64,000 nucleotides of DNA from Undaria pinnatifida. Lineage: Eukaryota > Sar > Phaeophyceae > Laminariales > Alariaceae. The position numbers and the translations under genes are program-made. Position 1 is the stretch's first letter. The number at the start of each line of letters is the position of its first letter. The notes below the pieces were generated by a model, which saw only the letters and a list, made by a program, of their open reading frames with translations, searched no databases and had not been told where the DNA came from. The stretch lies in the NCBI GenBank assembly GCA_012845835.1, contig JABAKD010000003.1, positions 5,424,870 through 5,488,869 of the forward strand, written 5' to 3'. Below, one piece after another: positions 11,301-21,200 of the stretch.

Positions 11301-14300
11301 GCATGGGTTTGATCAAAAGGGAGCGGGGGTGGGGGGGGAGGAGGGGGGGGGGGGGACGGGTGGGGCGGCTCAATTATATACCAGGTAACTTTGTAAGTAA
11401 CGCAGCATCGGTCAACTCAAGTATTATTAGTCCGGCCTGCTGGGCTGGGTTAGGAGACCGAACCGTACGCTATTAATATGTTAACTACCGTGGGGGTCAC
11501 CTGCTGTATGTAGCAAGGCGGTGGTGTGGTGGTGTGGTGGTGTGGTGTGCCATAGAGAGCGATATGACCGCCTTATTGGGGGAAGCCGCCTTAATACCCT
11601 ACCACCTTATTCTTGTCCCGGTTATGAGTACTTTAGTGCAATTCCTCAGTCGTGTCAAGCGATTTTGACGGCCTTATAGAGGGATACCGCCTTATTCAGA
11701 TCACTTTGCACCCTTTTCACATCTACGTTACTCTGCACCCCCCCCTCAAGAAAAAACGATAAAAGGTGCCAAACTGGGCCAAAGCACACATCTGGAACCA
11801 CCTCGACCACAGTTTAGTAGCTTGTGTGTACCATATTCTGCGATTCTGCGATACCTCCAGCACCGCATCAAATCCGAAATCGCACCAACCTGTGATGGAC
11901 TCTCTGGTGCTCACACCACAGCTGTGTGGCAATGCGGTAGCAAGCTCAGTGACCTGTAAGCACGGCGACAGTGTCGCTGAAGTTCGACAATGTGGAGTTT
12001 TGATATTCTCTTTAACGTTGATGCTGTGGCCAAGTTATTTGTTTACGGTTGAAGCGATGGGCAACAGAGTCAAGTACGCGCAGTTGAAAAAAAAAAAAAA
12101 AAACAGTTGTTCTTCGTTTTTCGTGATCTACTCGTAGCGTGACTTCAGTACAACTCAATGTTTTTGTACACATTTCTTTGTTTTTGAGGCACGCTTCTCA
12201 AGCCTATTGCGGCATCTGTGAGTAAACCGAAAATCCCGCCACCCTGGAAAAGCTTTGGTGCCTGTATACACCAGCGCAAGGTGAATCTTGTGTGATATCA
12301 TTAATCCCTTTAGAGCCCCCGAACCCCTCCTTATACTAATTTTTTTTTGTTTTTTTTTTTATCCTCCGGCGGATGGGGAAAAATAAAGCTTTAGCTCACC
12401 ACACTTCCGCGTATTTTCATACGCGTCGTGTGTCGATTTAACTCAGTTGCTTTCGCAGCCCAACGCTAGCTGGCGCACCCTTCGAGTCCCATTGTAGGTA
12501 TAGCGTAAGCTGTCCCTATCAGTGGTCTTCGTTACAACCCCGGCAGCGCAAGCTGCCGTTGTTTACGGGTGCGTGTGTATGTAAATCCAAGTAATTTTGT
12601 CCCCAAAAACGGCTTTCCAGTTGTAAAGGGTTAACCTCTCTGTACCACCGCGACAGCAGTGGCCGTGAAAATTGCCTAAACTGGCGGCGCAATCGCTGGA
12701 ATATCTTACAAAAAAAGTGGGTAGCTATCAAAAGTGATCGTAAAAATTGACCGGGCCGACTACATACGAATATTTTATACACATGTACCAGACTCTAGTT
12801 ATAGTCGTAGGTTTAAAGTTTATACCCCAAAAAATTGTATGTGCAGTGAAAATATAAAGGGCTTCCCATAACGAGTGAAAGAGCGCCCAATACCGGTGTC
12901 GCAGCAGTAGTACAGACCAGGGTACAGACTATGCGGCGATGCTCATACTCCTTCAGTAGGGTCATTCGAAACCCTATGCGGGTGCTGCCCCTTACGTTGG
13001 TAGGATGCTTCATCTACGTCTACTTTTTTACTACAGCAGTATTAATAGTATTCATATAATGTAAAAAATGTTTCAAGGACGTCAGCCGTGAGTTCGACCA
13101 AAATACTCATCTTTGCAAGCTGCGTTGTTGGTACTTGTAATATACTTAGTACTATATATATGGGTGAGTTTATTATTGGGAGGGGTCCTACTTTTTGTCC
13201 ACTATAATGGTAGGTGTTGGTATTTATACTTTAGGTGGGGAATTTTGAGCTATTAATAGATCAAACATGACATCTACTTTATAAATTTATTACTGTAGTT
13301 TCCACTATACTCGTACTGCTCTATCATATGTGCGGAAGGCAGATTATTTTGTTTTTTCTCCCCCCGGCTTTAATTAATATCGGGAAGAGTACGAATACAG
13401 AATATTACTCCGTATATATTTGCTCGCTGGGCTGGCTGTTGCGCATTTTTTCACGTTTCTCCTGGCGTCCGGTTTCCCTCTTTGTTCCCAATGTTTTTGT
13501 TTTTTTTTTCTCCTTGTGTTTTCTTTCTTTTTTATTTTGGTGTTCTTGTTTTCCTTATGTTCATTTTCGTTGCAAAGAGTCTGGTGTGCCGGCTTGCGTC
13601 CTTTGTTCTGCCCGCGTGTTCATTGCGGCTCATTGCATGGCCAATTCACCTCTGCTATATTTGCAATGTGCATCTCTCGTCTCGTAGTTTGTTACCACAG
13701 AGCTCGTCTCTCTATGATAGGAGGCATCGGCACCGACACTGGCCGTGCTGGTTGTGTTGGATGTAGATGGGTGAAAAGCTCAGTTTAACGCGAAGAACAC
13801 AGACTAGAGGTCCCTTTTAGACCCTCTCAAGAGCCTGTTGAGTAGTGCCGGTTGCCAGCCGTACGTAGTGGTTGTGAATAATCTCTTCGGCGTAGACGGG
13901 AACAACCCCTGGTGGCAGTATCATAGTGCCGTTTCTTGGCACAGGTACAAGTACAGTGCCGCTGTTCCGGCTTGCACACGCCGTCATTCTAGGGAGAATG
14001 TACTGGTACTGGTACTGGTACTGGATACAAGAGCTAACTTGACGCCAACGTTGTTGTTGTTGTTGTTGTTGTGTTGTTGTTGTTCTCACATTAACTCGCA
14101 TAATCAAGTCCGTGGTCACAGGACAGGCTCCAGTCACTCTGGAGCTGAGGAATACCCAATAACGTGTACCCATCTGACAACAGTGGTGGGGGGCAGTAGG
14201 GGTTCATACCCCACCAGGATAAAGACTCAAAGACTGCCTGTTGTTTCTTGATCATTGTTTGTTCAGAATACCCGTGCAAAAAGCCTACGACGATAACCAC

Positions 14301-14985
14301 TCGGCAACGTTATCGGTACCGAGTGTAAGGCGTGGGGCGGAGCGCAGAGCACTCTTAGGAAAGAGGGTATCATATCGGTGCGACAAAACTAATATCTTGC
14401 TCGGATTGATCGGTCTTGTTGAAAGGCTGGTGTAAGCTTGCAAGATGCAATTGCCGCGCCTAGAGGGCAGCACCTTTTTGTCATCTTAGCGATATAAATG
14501 GCGCTCAACACTCAACACTGCCTGGAAGCATTGCTTACTGCACAACCTGCACACCACTGGTAACGTCGATTGAATCGAAATGATGCCCCATGAGAATATC
14601 GATAATCGATGCCTACGAAGGATATCTGACGAAAGGAAGGAAGAAAGAGACTTCAATACGAATCCAACACACATGGGGCATGCTTTTACAAGAAATCAGT
14701 GCGCTCATCTTCCTCTCACACTAGACCCATGCAATACACCGTACCCCACCATGGTTCAACGGACTCGACTTGCACAACGCGTGGGCTGCGTTGACCCGTG
14801 CACAGCCCGCAGCAACAGCAGCGCGCCTGCACCCCTAGCCCCATACCACATCTTGCATACTTACAATTTTTCAAGGCACTCTCACCACCACTAAACGATT
14901 TCGTCCGAACAATGATCGGCTACGCACACGCACCATTGGCTCGCTTGAGAGCGTTCTCCGGCTTTTGGAACCATGTTTGCGACAT
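2173..14985 (-). CDS. eIF3a: Translation initiation factor eIF3 subunit a (eIF3a), N-terminal part, 7 exons, runs off left edge
   Basis: Exons in reading order: 14985-14934, 10004-9941, 5951-5804, 4117-4049, 3726-3488, 2890-2803, 2325-2173. They join without frame breaks into 271 residues. eIF3a is the large scaffold subunit of eIF3, which binds the 40S ribosome during cytoplasmic translation initiation; this part is the helical (TPR-like/PCI-side) solenoid. The joined protein follows the eIF3a family from its first residues: FQKPENALKRANE, then KPAALELLHSVF, YKTWQ..ETIMLKYMDLCV, RTDREMVVPWLKFLWETYR, ELRRLCETLRQHVSNLQ and LELWTEGFRTVEDIYNIM. Spacing matches animal and plant eIF3a over the same stretch. 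The start is the first ATG in frame (context ACCATGT), giving the short N-terminus normal for the family. The intron after residue 38/39 has a GC donor. The PCI domain and the charged C-terminal half must lie left of position 1. The neighbour is TFIIS, divergent, with 239 bp between start codons. Confidence 0.95.
2320..2690. repeat. Degenerate array of gcgattggtcagcgaaacgac motif
   Basis: The core gattggtcagcgaaacgac or close variants recurs at about 2328, 2369, 2453, 2494 and 2590, with more decayed copies between. The first copy overlaps the acceptor of eIF3a exon 7. The array fills most of eIF3a intron 6 (2326-2802), which otherwise shows nothing. Confidence 0.7.
2803..2890 (-). CDS. eIF3a: eIF3a exon 6 (residues 191-220)
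   Basis: Completes an Arg codon and encodes TYERTTELRRLCETLRQHVS then NLQKHSAAQ, the family motif xLRxLCxxLRxHLxxxQxH. Acceptor gggccag, donor gtacgt. Confidence 0.95.
2891..4048 (-). other. eIF3a introns 5 (2891-3487) and 4 (3727-4048)
   Basis: Excludes exon 5 (3488-3726). Intron 5 shows no feature. Intron 4 contains a simple tggg/cggtgggt run at about 3754-3800 and tggatg repeats to about 3870. Confidence 0.5.
3488..3726 (-). CDS. eIF3a: eIF3a exon 5 (residues 112-190)
   Basis: The longest exon in the window (239 nt). It contains ATPESIMLSTMTEDGEKERT followed by DREMVVPWLKFLWETYRAVL, the most conserved eIF3a block here, then a helix ending AFNFC. Ends in phase 2 at donor gtttga. Confidence 0.96.
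4049..4117 (-). CDS. eIF3a: eIF3a exon 4 (residues 89-111)
   Basis: Twenty-three codons, phase 0 on both sides, encoding VIINYLVDQAEKRATVSRKK then ADQ. It aligns with the family helix that follows SLE and is rich in Ala, Glu and Lys. Acceptor ctgcttag, donor gttagc. Confidence 0.9.
4560..4735. repeat. GGGTC-family dispersed repeat, degenerate
   Basis: Contains tcacgggtcggttcgggtta and then gacccgacccgacccgcgag, i.e. the pentamer in both orientations around a short centre. The same arrangement with tcacgggtcgg recurs at 7860-7985 and 19660-19850. Confidence 0.7.
4955..5050 (+). repeat. Dispersed repeat family C copy
   Basis: Shares the order cccttcagagggcccc..aaaattc, atactaactt-gaagtaa-tttgt and aaagg-tttccag-agtgaag with 6508-6600, a copy split by an insertion at 12303-12640, and a reverse copy at 61745-61850. 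Confidence 0.7.
5351..5410 (+). repeat. 12-bp minisatellite, 5 units (gtacaaggtaca)
   Basis: Five consecutive units of gtacaaggtaca or variants (ggcaca, gctaca). It lies in eIF3a intron 3. Confidence 0.9.
5450..5645 (+). repeat. Dispersed repeat family D copy
   Basis: Aligns with 11485-11720 through shared blocks: accatagagagcaatacgac, cgcctcattgggggacaccg, cgtgccaagcgatttttacg and gcc-tactcagatc. Confidence 0.8.
5804..5951 (-). CDS. eIF3a: eIF3a exon 3 (residues 40-88)
   Basis: Begins inside the Arg codon split by the GC-AG intron. Encodes RYKTWQTAYETIMLKYMDLC and then a Gln-rich helix, HRQAKDGLHQYRNMAQQ, ending in SLE. This corresponds to the HRTWQ..IMLKYLELCVDL..AKEGLYQYKN block of animal eIF3a. 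Confidence 0.95.
6508..6600 (+). repeat. Dispersed repeat family C copy
   Basis: cttcaaacccccaaaacccc, then tccctatactaactccaagt, then aactttgtcccccaaaaggc and tttccagtggtgaaggcgtt. Clearest copy of the family. Confidence 0.75.
7304..7412 (+). repeat. (GGGTC)n pentanucleotide satellite, about 22 units
   Basis: Near-perfect gggtc array with one t interruption early on. Directly upstream of a SINE-like element. A similar array in the opposite strand sense lies at 19685-19745. Confidence 0.95.
7440..7765 (+). mobile_element. tRNA-derived SINE-like element, copy 1
   Basis: The head gtcgccccggtggcgtatca resembles an A box (TGGC..), and about 49 bp later gagttcgaatctcc matches the pol III B box (GWTCRANNC). 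A body with gaccacggcttgtcc-type sequence follows, then a simple tail aaaaaatgatgatgataaaa. The same head is at 22993 and a related body at 16190. Confidence 0.65.
7860..7985. repeat. GGGTC-family dispersed repeat, degenerate
   Basis: tcacgggtcgggtccggtcg, then ggaggttttcaaatttcacg, then gaacccgacccgacccgacc. Same layout as 4560-4735. Confidence 0.7.
9568..9645 (+). repeat. 39-bp tandem duplication
   Basis: Two copies, offset 39, of cggtattacccgcccccgac followed by gtcccggcaat and an A run. Confidence 0.9.
9754..9813 (+). repeat. 20-bp minisatellite, 3 perfect units
   Basis: aagacgacaacacttcggct repeated three times exactly; recent expansion in eIF3a intron 2. Confidence 0.95.
9941..10004 (-). 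CDS. eIF3a: eIF3a exon 2 (residues 18-39)
   Basis: Sixty-four bases, phase 1 in and phase 2 out; encodes ELIAINNKPAALELLHSVF and following residues, matching the family motif for the first helical repeat. The acceptor is ...cggcag. The donor is GC (CCAG|gcaagc), and no GT lies near enough to keep the frame. Confidence 0.92.
10990..11370 (+). repeat. Dispersed repeat family A copy
   Basis: Starts agtccagctgtgagatcgaa, runs through actcatctttgcaagctgtg, gggttgtgtgtcctcattga, taaaacccgtttctgagggg and gaggggagggcggagttttc into a long G run (11310-11365). Near-identical block order to 60792-61200. Confidence 0.85.
11485..11720 (+). repeat. Dispersed repeat family D copy with ggtgt expansion
   Basis: Matches 5450-5645 (ccatagagagcgatatgacc; gccttattgggggaagccgc; gtgtcaagcgattttgacgg). 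Carries an extra short ggtggtgt run at 11520-11551. Confidence 0.8.
12340..12581 (-). mobile_element. Poly(A) retroposon fragment, 5'-truncated
   Basis: Read on the minus strand it ends gtgagctaaagctttatttt, tccccatccgccggaggata and an A run. It is the same as 30589-31022 but stops at position 12581, where the fuller copy continues. Flanks are the two halves of a family C repeat (cccctccttatactaa / atccaagtaattttgtcccc), so the insertion point is visible. Confidence 0.85.
13078..13320 (+). repeat. Dispersed repeat family A' copy
   Basis: gacgtcagccgtgagttcga, actcatctttgcaagctgcg, ttgttggtacttg, ggaggggtcctactttttgt, agctattaatagatc and ttactgtagtttccactata. Same order at 50014-50300; a reverse partial copy at 33295-33420. 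The first 50 bp resemble family A. Confidence 0.8.
14001..14085 (+). repeat. Microsatellites (tactgg)4 and (gtt)n
   Basis: tactgg repeated four times at 14001-14024, then a gttgttgtt run at 14051-14085. Confidence 0.9.
14086..14165 (+). repeat. Dispersed repeat family E, plus copy
   Basis: ctcacattaactcgcataat, caagtccgtggtcacaggac, ctccagtcactctggagctg, aggaatacccaataacg. Its reverse complement is at 22355-22440, including the internal hairpin ctccag..ctggag. Confidence 0.8.
14934..14985 (-). CDS. eIF3a: eIF3a exon 1 (residues 1-17, start codon)
   Basis: Encodes MSQTWFQKPENALKRAN plus one base of a split Glu codon. The PENALKRANE block is the hallmark N-terminus of eIF3a. It ends at a GT donor (gtgcgt). 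ATG at 14985 in a good initiation context. Confidence 0.93.
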
Positions 14986-15224
14986 GGTGCTTCCAGTCCA
15001 GCTGCTCGCACCGTTGGTCTCAAGCCCCTTTCTTCCGTCAGTGCGTACGAGTGAGCAATCCAATCCTACCACAAACAGACTCAGGGACAGACTCAGACCG
15101 AAACATGCGAATGGTGATTATGGAACTCCTTTAGGGGAATGTTTATTTTCATCCCCGCTGCATCTCAAAGACTCAAGAGAGGGGAAAGCAGAGCGGCAGA
15201 GCGCAGAGCGTACCCCGAGAAGCC
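14986..15224. promoter_or_regulatory. Bidirectional promoter region between eIF3a and TFIIS
   Basis: The two start codons point away from each other with 239 bp between them, so both 5' UTRs and core promoters must fit here unless upstream untranslated exons exist. A CCAAT pentamer lies near 15058-15062 and a weak AT-rich stretch (gtttatttt) near 15140. The last 60 bases before the TFIIS start are purine-rich. No clear TATA box is visible for either gene. Transcription starts cannot be placed from sequence alone. Confidence 0.6.
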
Positions 15225-15287
15225 ATGGACGCATCATCGGAAACCTTGGCTCTACGGCGTCAGTTGGAGAAGGCTGTATCGGGCGAG
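15225..15287 (+). CDS. TFIIS: TFIIS exon 1 (residues 1-21)
   Basis: Encodes [20 protein letters not shown] then E, the first helix of the LW domain. The frame stays open past the donor (gtgcgg at 15288), but joining to exon 2 restores the family pattern [18 protein letters not shown] in the strong context GCCATGG. Confidence 0.85.
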
Positions 15288-18200
15288 GTGCGGCAAAGCG
15301 TAAGCCATTACAGATCGATGTGCCGTGACTTCTCCTGTGTTGAGAAAGTCAATGAGAAAGTCAATGAGAAAGTCAATGAGGACCTGGGACGTTGGACCGC
15401 TGTTAGACAGCAGCGTCAAAGGAATGTCAATTACAGAGTGTTGATCAGTGACCAGAGCACGATGAGAGCATCACCAACATACATCGAACCTAGTATGTAG
15501 GCACTCTGTGGCCTTGAAGGGTGTCATTCCTTTTCCTGATCTCATCAGCACCGAAGACCCCGGACAAAGCACCCGCTTCGCGATATCAATGCCGCAAATC
15601 TCGTGCTTTGCTGAGAGGAAACAGCGGTAATCCACGGCGACCTAGGCGACGTTGTTGCACTACTGCACTGCTGTACACTACTGATGTACCTGGCAGCCAG
15701 TCTGCACGAGGTTCTCTTTTGGGTTAGGGGTTGAAATCATACAGGGAGAACACAGGAGATCTGATGAGCTATGAGGCACGGCGATATGTGTTTGGTATTT
15801 TAGTTGGACGTGAAAATGTGATCGCGATCGGATCGACCCCCTGAACACAGCACAGACACGCACACCCAAAAACACCGCCGTCGTGGTTTTTACAATCGGG
15901 TGGGTACCGCCTACCTCAGATGTACGAGGTCCCAGGCATGATGATACTGCTTGAACTACAGCAGGGCGCTTGTTTGTACGTTTTGAAAGGGTGGAATGGG
16001 GAATTGGGATCCTGTTACGATCGCTCTCGAGGTCTCCAGGACGTCTATTATAGTCGTCGTACAGAATAAACTTTGTTGCTTACCTGGCTGATATGGTATT
16101 TAAAGTACCAAGATAAGGCGGAAACGTAGCATAGCATACCGATACCGGTATGTATGTAGAGTTACGTGTACGTACGCAGTAAGTGTATTGGATGCGAGTC
16201 GACGAGGGAAGAAAGGGCTGCAGTCTTACCTCGCAATAAAAATGAAGGCACATACCGTTGTCGGGAGGGGGGAGAAGAGCCTTCTTGGTGACCCTGAATC
16301 TGCGCTACGTCTAGGGACGGAGAAGAGAAAGATAAGAGCGTTTACGAAAATCGCTCTTCGTCGTAAAACCCCTGCTTCAAAATTTGTATCGAAGGTACAT
16401 AACATCTGCGGTACTTCTCTCCAAAAGGAGAAAAACAGTACCTTGTCGAAGGTGGCATTTGATCACAAGTTCCGGTACTTTTTGTCTCTGTTTCGTTGGC
16501 CTACAACGCACCGAGCGTTTGTTTGCCCGAGGCATCTTCGTTGCCTGACACGCACCACCTGATGCCTGCTGCTTGCTGTGCCGGCACAGCACAGCAACCG
16601 CTGAGAGCACACAAACTCGAGAGGTGTAGCTAGAATATGACGCGGAAGAGCGGCGTTAGAGCGTGCCAGCGGGCCGCCCGGCGGCCCTGTGATACGACGG
16701 TGTGCTCTCTCGCTCGCGTGAATGCGTTTCGAAATGGCTACTCGTACTCGTGCTCGTACCGCTGTGCTGATGGACCTTGACATCATGACAGCTCGTGTGT
16801 TATGTCAATTCCACCACACCGCGATAGCAGCAGCAGCGGTGGCGGCGGCGGTGGCGGCGCGGTGTGAGAACGCCGCGGTCTAAGTGTTGGGCACTGTGCG
16901 TGCTCGGAGCGATGCGCGCCAGGGCGGTGGCGTAGCTGCAAGCAGCAGCAGCACACGACGAGACGAATGCTCGTACGAAGCCGGCCCCAAAATTGGAAAA
17001 ATAATAAATGGAAGCTGTTGCTGTTGCCGGTGCTGGTGCTGGTGCTTCTGTTTTTCTTTGCTGAAGCTGATGTTTCCGCTAGAGTGGCCGCTAGCTGTAC
17101 TGTTGCTTTCTGTGGTGGGATAGCGGCGGCGGCGCTGCGATTAACTGCCTACGCCGCCGTTTCTTGGCTGCCGCTGCTACTCGCACACTGCTGTACCTTT
17201 TTCTCTTGCTTCGTTATTTTTTCTTTTTTTTCCTTTGGCTTGTGGCCTCACATCCCCGCTCCCCCCCTCAATTTTGGAAGCGTCGACTGCAGGATATTTT
17301 TCACTTCCAACGCAAGCACACCAAAGTCATCCTCGGAAGGGGATTCACTGTATCAGCTGAAGGAAACTAAATTGCCGAATACTTTTTTCGCAAACACCCT
17401 AAAAAGTGCGAAGATAGTAGATGGTGATGGGCAAAATTCAAAACCAAACCAAACAAAAAGCGTATTCAGATACCCAGGTTGTGCGCAACTGCTATTACAT
17501 ATGCCGGTGTTACACGGCGTAAAAAAGGAGGAAAGAAGTGCGTAAAATGACCTGAAGGAATCGTACACCTACGCTTCATGTAGTACATGGAACACCCGGG
17601 TTTTTTGTCTCCACCTCGAAATGGCGAACGATGGTCGTCGAAAGAGTAAATACGAGTAGGGGAAAGCCTTTCGAAAGGCTGGCAAAGGCTGTGCCCCGGA
17701 AATTTTTGTCGGTCCCGGCCGGGGAAAGACGCATCTCGGTTTCAAAATTGCAACTGTTTGTTTGAAGCTGCCTTTTTGAAACGATGGGTTTTGATTTTCG
17801 TGAACGTCGTGTTGAAACTGTGATATCTCGAACCGATTGGTGTGAAATTGTTGGCTTGAACAGTCAATGCGACACTAACTGTTGTTTTGAAACTGTCAGC
17901 AAGGGGCCAGATTAACGAGGAACTTGCCGAATCGAAATTCGATTTTTCTTGTTGCAATTGAATTTTATTTTCGCCGAGCAGACAGTTTCAGAATTATTAC
18001 GAAATATCGGATTCAACAAAGAAGCAAAAAAAAAGAGTTATTTGGTCGAATTTAGTCGAGAATTGATATTCAATTTGGGGAGTTTGTGCACCTAGACGTG
18101 GCATGTTCCATGTAACCGAAGCCGGCCACGTGAATCGGTGGCATGTCACCGGCTGATTAAAAGGCGAGAAGCCACCATTGCGAGAGGTAGTACCAGCGGA

Positions 18201-21200
18201 ACAGCCGGAGCGCGGCCTCCGAAAGCCCTTAGCACAGCCCAGACCGCGTGCGACGCCTCGAAAACAATTGAGACCGCCGCAAACCCAGTTTTTCGTCGCC
18301 CTGCACCCCGGAATTTACGCGACCAACTACCACATCACGACTCCGCTCAGAAGTTCGACCGCTATATCCCCGTCGCTGCTTCCCCTGTGGGGCGGCGGGG
18401 CGGCGCCAGCCCGTCCAAGAGATGCCTAGAGCCATAGCCTCCTAGACGCTGCCGGCAAAAACGATCTGCCGCTAACCACGGCGCTCCGGCGAGGAAGCAA
18501 GCCATCGCTCGCTTCGGTCGTTGCCCACGGGTGTTCGTTGACCCTTTTGCATTTTTTAATTCCAAAACACACTACGCCGTTCCTCGATAAGAATCAGAGT
18601 CGAATTTTTCGTGTATTTTTCATGAAATATAAAATAAAATAAATCGAATTTCTACTTTGTTAGGCAAGTTCCTCGTCATTCTGGACCCTGAAGCCTTCGC
18701 CTGTTCGTTCACGTGTGCTGTCCAGGATGTCGAGCGCGTTACAGATGTGTTGGAGTCGCTGGGAGGGGTGAACATGACGTTGGCTCTGCTGAAGGAGAGC
18801 AAGGTAGGGTCGGCCGTTGCAAAGCTCAAGAAACACGCCGACGAAAGGGTTTCCAATAGCGCGAAGGCGTTGGTGAGGAAGTGGAAGAAGGTGGCTGAGG
18901 CCTCGGGAGTGCAAGGAACCGCTAAGCCGGAGAAGCCGGCTTCACCTAAAGGTGCTATGACTGCGGCTACTGTGGTATCGCAATGTGGTGTATCACGCTG
19001 TGTAAGTTGCTTAGAACTCGCCGCTGAGCACAATTTCTTGTTGCACCTGTCTTCAATTCCCTCCACAAATGAGCCTGGCGTCCTGATTGGGCTGCTGTTG
19101 CTCTTTATTATACCTAGGCCTGTGTAGTAGGATACCCGATAAAGGAGGCCCTCGGAACAGGCCAGTGATACCGCTCTTATCTCAGATGGGTTCGTACAAC
19201 GTACCAGCTTGTTTTAGTATAGGCGTGGCAACCATGTCGGTTATCGTATTGGCGTCACAAGCCGTGACAAGCAGGTTTGGCCGCTCTTGCGTCCGTTTTC
19301 TGTTAGTGTAGACGCGCTTAAACCATATTCTCCGCTGTATTGCCGGACCATATTCGCAGCTAACGTATTACCAGGTATACAGTACCTAAACAATACCGGT
19401 AAAGTTATAGCGCCCACAGGCACCAATTAAACAAAACTAGAAATGTGCGGAGCTGCAGTACTTCCGAGAAAAGGCGTCTTGTCTTGTCGTTGGATGTTGT
19501 CGATTTTCTCACCGTCGGCAATGGGATTCGCGGAGCTAATGTATACGCCCTTGTGAGACTTCTGAGAGAAAAATTGGAAAGTGGCGACTAAAGAATCGGT
19601 AACACGTACATAGCAACGCTGGCTGCTATCTTTGGTGGTGGTGCCTTTTTTCAGGGCGTTTCACGGGTCGGGTCGATTCAGGGTGACCCGACCCGACCCG
19701 ACCCGACCCGACCCGACCCGACCCGACCCGACCCGACCCGACCCGAACCGGCGCGTCCCATGATGTTTGAAAACCTGCTGACCCGACCCATCCCAATCCG
19801 TGAGATTTCGATAACCTGCAGACCCCACCGGTCTCGACCCGCGAGCTCTTGAAATCCTCCTGATCCGAAGGTTAAACCATCACCCGTGAAACGCCGGGCT
19901 TTGTGGGGTTCCGTTGCGGCGAGTTGTACGACACGGGTGTGGCTTGAATCATGACCAAAGCTGCTCAATCTGACGAGGATCATAAGACCTCTCTTCACAT
20001 GTGTTTGGTCGCTATTGTCGGTTCTATATTACATTATATGTATATAATAAATATATATAAAATCATTCCTTGAATATCGAGTCATTCCTTGGTGTCATGG
20101 ACTTTGGTCAGGAGTTTTTTGTCTAGGCCTAAGTATGCGATTCGCGGAACTGGAATTCTCGGTCGAATATGGCTTGGTTCGAGCGCCGCCTTCGGGGGGC
20201 GGCTCCAACGCCCCTCGCCCTGCCGTGTCCGTTCCGCACATCGACGTGAACGCGGACGGGCGCCGAGCGAAACGAGCGAGTGTCGAGGAGGAATTTTGGA
20301 AAAATTGTTGAATCTTAGTGGCTGCAACGCCTGAATGATTTACAAAATTGGCATCATTTCCAAACGGTACGTGATAATGTTTGGAATTTTGCGGTGGCAT
20401 ACTCTCGAGCGTTAGTTTCTTTGCTGTACTTTTTTACTAGTTCGTTTGGTTTCTTGCTCGGCATTTTATTGCTTTTGTTTCTGCTCGTTTTGCCAGCTGG
20501 AAATTCATTTTTTTAGTGAGGGTTCACCTAAAACGTGACACAACTTACCGACGATATCCAACAACTTCGTGACACAAATTACCGACGGCAAGACGTTTCG
20601 TGACCAAATAACTCCCAAATCATGATACTTTCACGTAACAGAATTTCGAAACAAAACCAAGCAGGTAGAGCCAGCCGTCTCTTCGGCCTTTGGCCCTGGC
20701 TTTAGCACGGCCGCTGACACTCCAGCCAGCCTCTGCTGTAGGCATGAACGAATGCGCTTGATTCGCAGCGAACTATCCCGCTGTGCTCGCTTCTATGTGG
20801 CCATTGTCCATGCCATTTCATGTCACCTCCCTTCTGTTTTGAGCTCGTCGTCGTACGGTTGAGGTACGAGGAAACCCGTACGTACTCGGTGAGAACAGCA
20901 GTATGTATGACGAGTATGAACGCCAATTGACGACATTGGCAAGCACACAACAGCAGGTGTAGCAGCAGTAGCCGAAGGGCGAAACTTCTAGCACATAATG
21001 CAGCAACTAGTAGCAACCAGAACTACAGCAGATAGTTCAAAGTGCAGTGCGAGTGCCGTTGGCAAGTTTAGTCGTACACGCATCACTCTGTCCAATATAT
21101 AATAGAATCTCGAGACAAAACCTAGCAGGTAGAAGAGCCATCTCTTCGGCCTTTGGCCCTGGCTTTAGCACGGCCGCTGACACTCCAGGCAGTCTCTGCT

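Larger units (their letters stand above)
10005..14933 (-). other. eIF3a intron 1
   Basis: 4.9 kb. Contains family A (10990-11370), family D (11485-11720), a poly(A) retroposon fragment (12340-12581) inserted into a family C copy, family A' (13078-13320), small tandem repeats (13999-14085) and one half of an inverted dispersed pair (14086-14165). No exon was recognised. Confidence 0.6.
15288..18725 (+). other. TFIIS intron 1
   Basis: 3.4 kb. Holds a 12-bp minisatellite (15342-15377, gagaaagtcaat three times) just after the donor, a SINE-body-like fragment (16190-16340) and a GCN triplet run (16818-16860). No other coding signal. Confidence 0.65.
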
